This document shows, in pieces, positions 61,419 to 64,000 of a DNA stretch of 64,000 nt. The number at the start of each line of letters is the position of its first letter. Position 1 is the stretch's first letter. The notes below the pieces were generated by a model. The model did no database searches and had not been told where the DNA came from. It saw only the letters and a list, made by a program, of their open reading frames with translations. A program made the position numbers and the translations under genes. This stretch comes from an uncultured Anaerolineae bacterium. Its GTDB lineage: Bacteria > Chloroflexota > Anaerolineae > Promineifilales > Promineifilaceae. The DNA is taken from assembly GCA_905479495.1 (NCBI GenBank), contig CAJQMR010000046.1:1-64000 (forward strand). The letters run 5' to 3'.

Positions 61419-63356
61419 TCAATCCAAACGCAAGAAATGATCTTGCAACTCAATCGCATCAAAATAAACACAGCGGACTTCGTTCAGTTCACGTTCCAGC
61501 ACATCAAATGATTGGGAACTTTGCCACTGCTGCAAATGACTAACTGCCTGACCTTCATCCTGCCAGGTCATCCACCCGTTCTTTTGTTTAAGCCCTAATC
61601 CGGCTTTTGAACTGAATTCACCCAAACCAAGTAAAAACTTGCTGCGTTTCTCCAACATTTCAAAATCAGCAGTAGCCGTTGGACCTTCATGCAGCGTTTC
61701 TCGTAACGCCATCATCTTATTGCGACCGCTGGCCCATCCGTTTTCAAATCGCGTAAATAAGGCTAAGAAGTTATCCCAATTCCGCCAGGTATCCTTGTCG
61801 GACAACATCAACGGCCGCATTGGGAGTGGATATTGCAACTCATCATCAGCAGCCTTACGAATCTCCCTTGGCATATGCTCGGTCGCTTCATACTCGCGGG
61901 CACGAATCTCTTGCAGGTCGCCGGCCAAGCCGGTTGTGGTAAAGTGCCAATCTATACTAGAGGCCAGCTTGTCATCACGATAAGTCAATACCATTTGCTT
62001 GGCTGATTTAGCTAAAGCCTCGCTGTTCTCATACGCACGCGAAATGGGATAATGGGTTTTGACAATGGAAATGCCCGCACAAGCAAATGGTTTTGTTTCT
62101 TCCCAGGGCACATTTTCCACCTGTGCATATGCTGCCGCTTCCTGAATTTCTGCATCTAACTCAGCAGGCAGGTGCTTATTAAACAACGTATCAAATCCAA
62201 GGAGCTTGTTTCCATTCTCCAAATGCGTAAGATACCGGTGAGCCACAGCCACGCCCCAGGCTCCAGCGGTTATCAGCGTGACATCATCCCCACCGAAGAC
62301 AATCGGTCTCAGTGGGAAACAGGGATAATCTGAGCCGTCTTTGCTTCTACCAATATGATATAAAACCTCACCATTTGGCTTATTCTTACGTGAGACCAGG
62401 GTCTGAACCAAATCTTCCACAGTTTTGATCAATGCCGTTTTGGCCGTCTGCCGAAATGCTTGCGATAATTCACGCATGGCGTTGATGTATGCACGGGGAT
62501 GGTTGGGAAAGAATTGGGCAAATACCTTATTAAGCACCAGAATGCGTTTACCCATGCCGTTCCCATCTGCATGAATAACGGCCACAAAGCTTTCATCCCG
62601 ACCGGGAAGTTTGCCTATTTTGTCCAGATTATCTGTCCAATTAAATTTTTCTTTTTCGACGAGGGGGAACATCTTCCTCAAGCGTGCTTTCGCATCGCGT
62701 GAAGCGTACCATTGGGTGATTACCTGTCGACTGGCACGATTGGCGAGTGTGGCACGGCCGTTTTCTTCTTCTTGATAATCAAACGCTTTCCCACTTTTAT
62801 CAGGATCCAAATGTTCTCCATTAGCCGGCAAACCAGTCGAGGCACAAGCAGCCGTGACACTTAAGCCTAATGTAGGCATGTATACAGGCATATACGTCTT
62901 CAACTTAGCAAGTTCCTGCATCGCTTTGTCTACGGCTTCTGCCAGATTATCACCCCATGTGTAAGGCTGATGGGTTGCATACAATTGTAAACCGGGAGCT
63001 TCAGCAATGATTTTTTTGCTTAGTTCGTAAACAAACTGTTTGGCCGTTGTATCATGCGTATCCCCGGCAAAGAGAATGACGATATTACCACCGCCAGCAT
63101 AGACAATCTCGGCACGATCATTTACTTTTTCTGCTTCAAGTAGAAATTGCGGGGCGTAGGGAACATCTTCATTCTGATCAACAATGTAATTGTGTTTTTT
63201 AACGCCTACCTCCTTTTTGTTTAGCACTTTTAACACCCAATATGTGGTTGCTTGATAAACAAGATGGGATGCGCCAATGTTTTCCCGCAGTTCATTACTG
63301 TTAAAAATATATGATTGGATTCCGGCTGTGTCCAGCACGGTCAATGTGCAATCCAT
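61419..63356 (-). CDS. cas10: Cas10, cyclase-competent, lacking the HD nuclease domain
   Basis: 645 aa, large subunit of the type III effector. The N-terminus begins directly with the first palm-like region (AGIQSYIFNSNELRENIGAS, EIVYAGGGNIVILF); there is no HD motif. The second palm domain has VIHADGNGMGKRI (about 260) and GGDD in RPIVFGGDDVTLIT (about 355), so cyclic oligoadenylate synthesis should be intact. GGAG lies 8 nt before ATG. First gene of an unbroken minus-strand operon to cas6. With no HD DNase, immunity must rely on Cas7 RNA cleavage and on the signal-controlled accessory proteins. Confidence 0.93.
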   Translation of the reverse strand: MDCTLTVLDTAGIQSYIFNSNELRENIGASHLVYQATTYWVLKVLNKKEVGVKKHNYIVDQNEDVPYAPQFLLEAEKVNDRAEIVYAGGGNIVILFAGDTHDTTAKQFVYELSKKIIAEAPGLQLYATHQPYTWGDNLAEAVDKAMQELAKLKTYMPVYMPTLGLSVTAACASTGLPANGEHLDPDKSGKAFDYQEEENGRATLANRASRQVITQWYASRDAKARLRKMFPLVEKEKFNWTDNLDKIGKLPGRDESFVAVIHADGNGMGKRILVLNKVFAQFFPNHPRAYINAMRELSQAFRQTAKTALIKTVEDLVQTLVSRKNKPNGEVLYHIGRSKDGSDYPCFPLRPIVFGGDDVTLITAGAWGVAVAHRYLTHLENGNKLLGFDTLFNKHLPAELDAEIQEAAAYAQVENVPWEETKPFACAGISIVKTHYPISRAYENSEALAKSAKQMVLTYRDDKLASSIDWHFTTTGLAGDLQEIRAREYEATEHMPREIRKAADDELQYPLPMRPLMLSDKDTWRNWDNFLALFTRFENGWASGRNKMMALRETLHEGPTATADFEMLEKRSKFLLGLGEFSSKAGLGLKQKNGWMTWQDEGQAVSHLQQWQSSQSFDVLERELNEVRCVYFDAIELQDHFLRLD

Positions 63357-63511
63357 ACGCAGTCTCCTTTTCGTTTAATCGTCGTCCGAAACCTTTAAAT
63401 AGTATATTGATTTGTAAATAAAACCTTTTCAGAATTGTCCTGAGAAATATTCTGTGCAACTTCTGATTTCCCCCTGCCCAACGGCCGTTTCCATATAAAC
63501 GTCAGTCGCCA

Positions 63512-64000
63512 TTAGCGATCTCCGGGAGTAGATTCAAACTTATCCGCAATAAACCGGTAATCCAGCCACTCCTCATCTGGTAGCGCCCAGGCATTGCGGC
63601 ATTCAGCCAGGATTACCGTTTTGTGGCTATCTACTGTCTTGACTGTGATAAACAACTTCTCCGCCACCTGCTGTGGATTGAGTCCCTGGGCAAAAGCTTC
63701 CAAAACCTCCTTTTGCCGTCGAGTGAGTTGCTTCATCACAGCCATTTTTCGCGCCTCATCTCCATAGTCTAGCAACCGACGGGGGGCCGCCAAAACATCA
63801 TCCCCCAGTGTCACAGGCCGCGTTAGTTGTCGTAGAACAGGAAAATAACTCCCCCAGGGCATCATGGGCACCTGAATAAGTTTAAAACCTGTATCTAAAT
63901 CAGTCGGCAAATGCATCAGGCTACCGGCTCGGCTGCGTTCAATCCATTCGTCTGGCGTGTACATATGCCACAACGAATCCTGGTGACCAAAATGCAGCAT
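63512..64000 (-). CDS. LuxR-type HTH regulator, cut by the right edge
   Basis: 162 aa visible. The C-terminal part is a LuxR HTH (LTRRQKEVLEAFAQGLNPQQ, KLFITVKTVDSHKTVILAECR). The upstream part is not a receiver domain (PRRLLDYGDEARKMAVM linker). An ATG coincides with the last base of the window, so this may be an internal Met and the gene may extend further. It is on the same strand as, and 155 bp upstream of, cas10; it may control or be co-regulated with the CRISPR operon. Confidence 0.75.
   Translation of the reverse strand: MLHFGHQDSLWHMYTPDEWIERSRAGSLMHLPTDLDTGFKLIQVPMMPWGSYFPVLRQLTRPVTLGDDVLAAPRRLLDYGDEARKMAVMKQLTRRQKEVLEAFAQGLNPQQVAEKLFITVKTVDSHKTVILAECRNAWALPDEEWLDYRFIADKFESTPGDR

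Overview
Likely source: a Chloroflexota bacterium, probably from the Anaerolineae / Ardenticatenia / Promineofilum-like lineages. This is inferred from protein style: secreted proteins ending in a YLPLV/YLPFI tail, P/T-rich lipoprotein linkers, many NarL/LuxR regulators, effector-associated domains (EADs) and a GlgC with Chloroflexota-like context. There is no rRNA or other phylogenetic marker in the window, so lineage is inference. The whole window is also sprinkled with the palindromic octamer ACGGCCGT (about 54 copies by eye outside the CRISPR array, against about one expected by chance), a HIP1-like genome signature that also sits inside the CRISPR repeat.

Layout. 1-0.6 kb: nine-repeat CRISPR array running off the left edge and abutting an IS3 transposase remnant. 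1-6.5 kb (minus): glgC, then a four-gene operon of a LuxR-type regulator, a RecA-like protein without a P-loop, a coiled-coil protein and a family B DNA polymerase-like protein with degenerate active-site motifs. 7.2-16 kb (plus): two NarL/LuxR response regulators, an 85-aa peptide, an isoprenyl diphosphate synthase-like enzyme, a multi-TM PDZ-like histidine kinase, an ABC exporter (ATPase plus two permeases) and a third response regulator lacking its phosphoacceptor Asp; this resembles the comQXPA peptide-pheromone arrangement. 16-18.8 kb (minus): a large secreted M23 peptidase. 19-37 kb (plus): a long run of secreted or lipoproteins, an M23 peptidase, a Prim-Pol primase and a type IV secretion-like module (TrbL/VirB6-like, pilin-like lipoprotein, PrgI/VirB3-like, VirB4-like ATPase, degenerate coupling-protein-like ATPase); no relaxase was found.

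37-48.8 kb: an A+T-richer accessory segment flanked by a near-identical 324-bp direct repeat. It holds an operon of a P-loop-degenerate ATPase with winged-helix DNA-binding domain and a 1123-aa fusion of a complete RelA/SpoT-like scaffold to an AAA/STAND-type ATPase, a divergent 31-aa membrane peptide, a broken IS3-family copy fused to a serine-recombinase fragment, a lamin-tail lipoprotein, a WD40 protein, and a complete IS3-family element.

48.8-63.4 kb (minus): a subtype III-D-like CRISPR effector operon. Cas10 keeps the GGDD cyclase motif but has no HD nuclease; it is followed by a Csm3-like protein, Csx10, a tandem Cas7 fusion, Csx19 and a TIGR03986-like RAMP. Downstream lies an unusually rich set of accessory genes: an ABC/SMC-type ATPase, a PIN-like nuclease with a C-terminal EAD, a frameshifted CARF-wHTH protein, an EAD-SAVED protein, a Csx15-like putative ring nuclease, a two-TM CARF protein and Cas6. 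The matching EADs on a cyclic-nucleotide sensor (SAVED) and on a nuclease (PIN) suggest an adaptor-coupled, signal-activated nuclease inside a type III CRISPR system; this is my leading candidate for an undescribed mechanism. The window ends in a LuxR-type regulator cut by the right edge.
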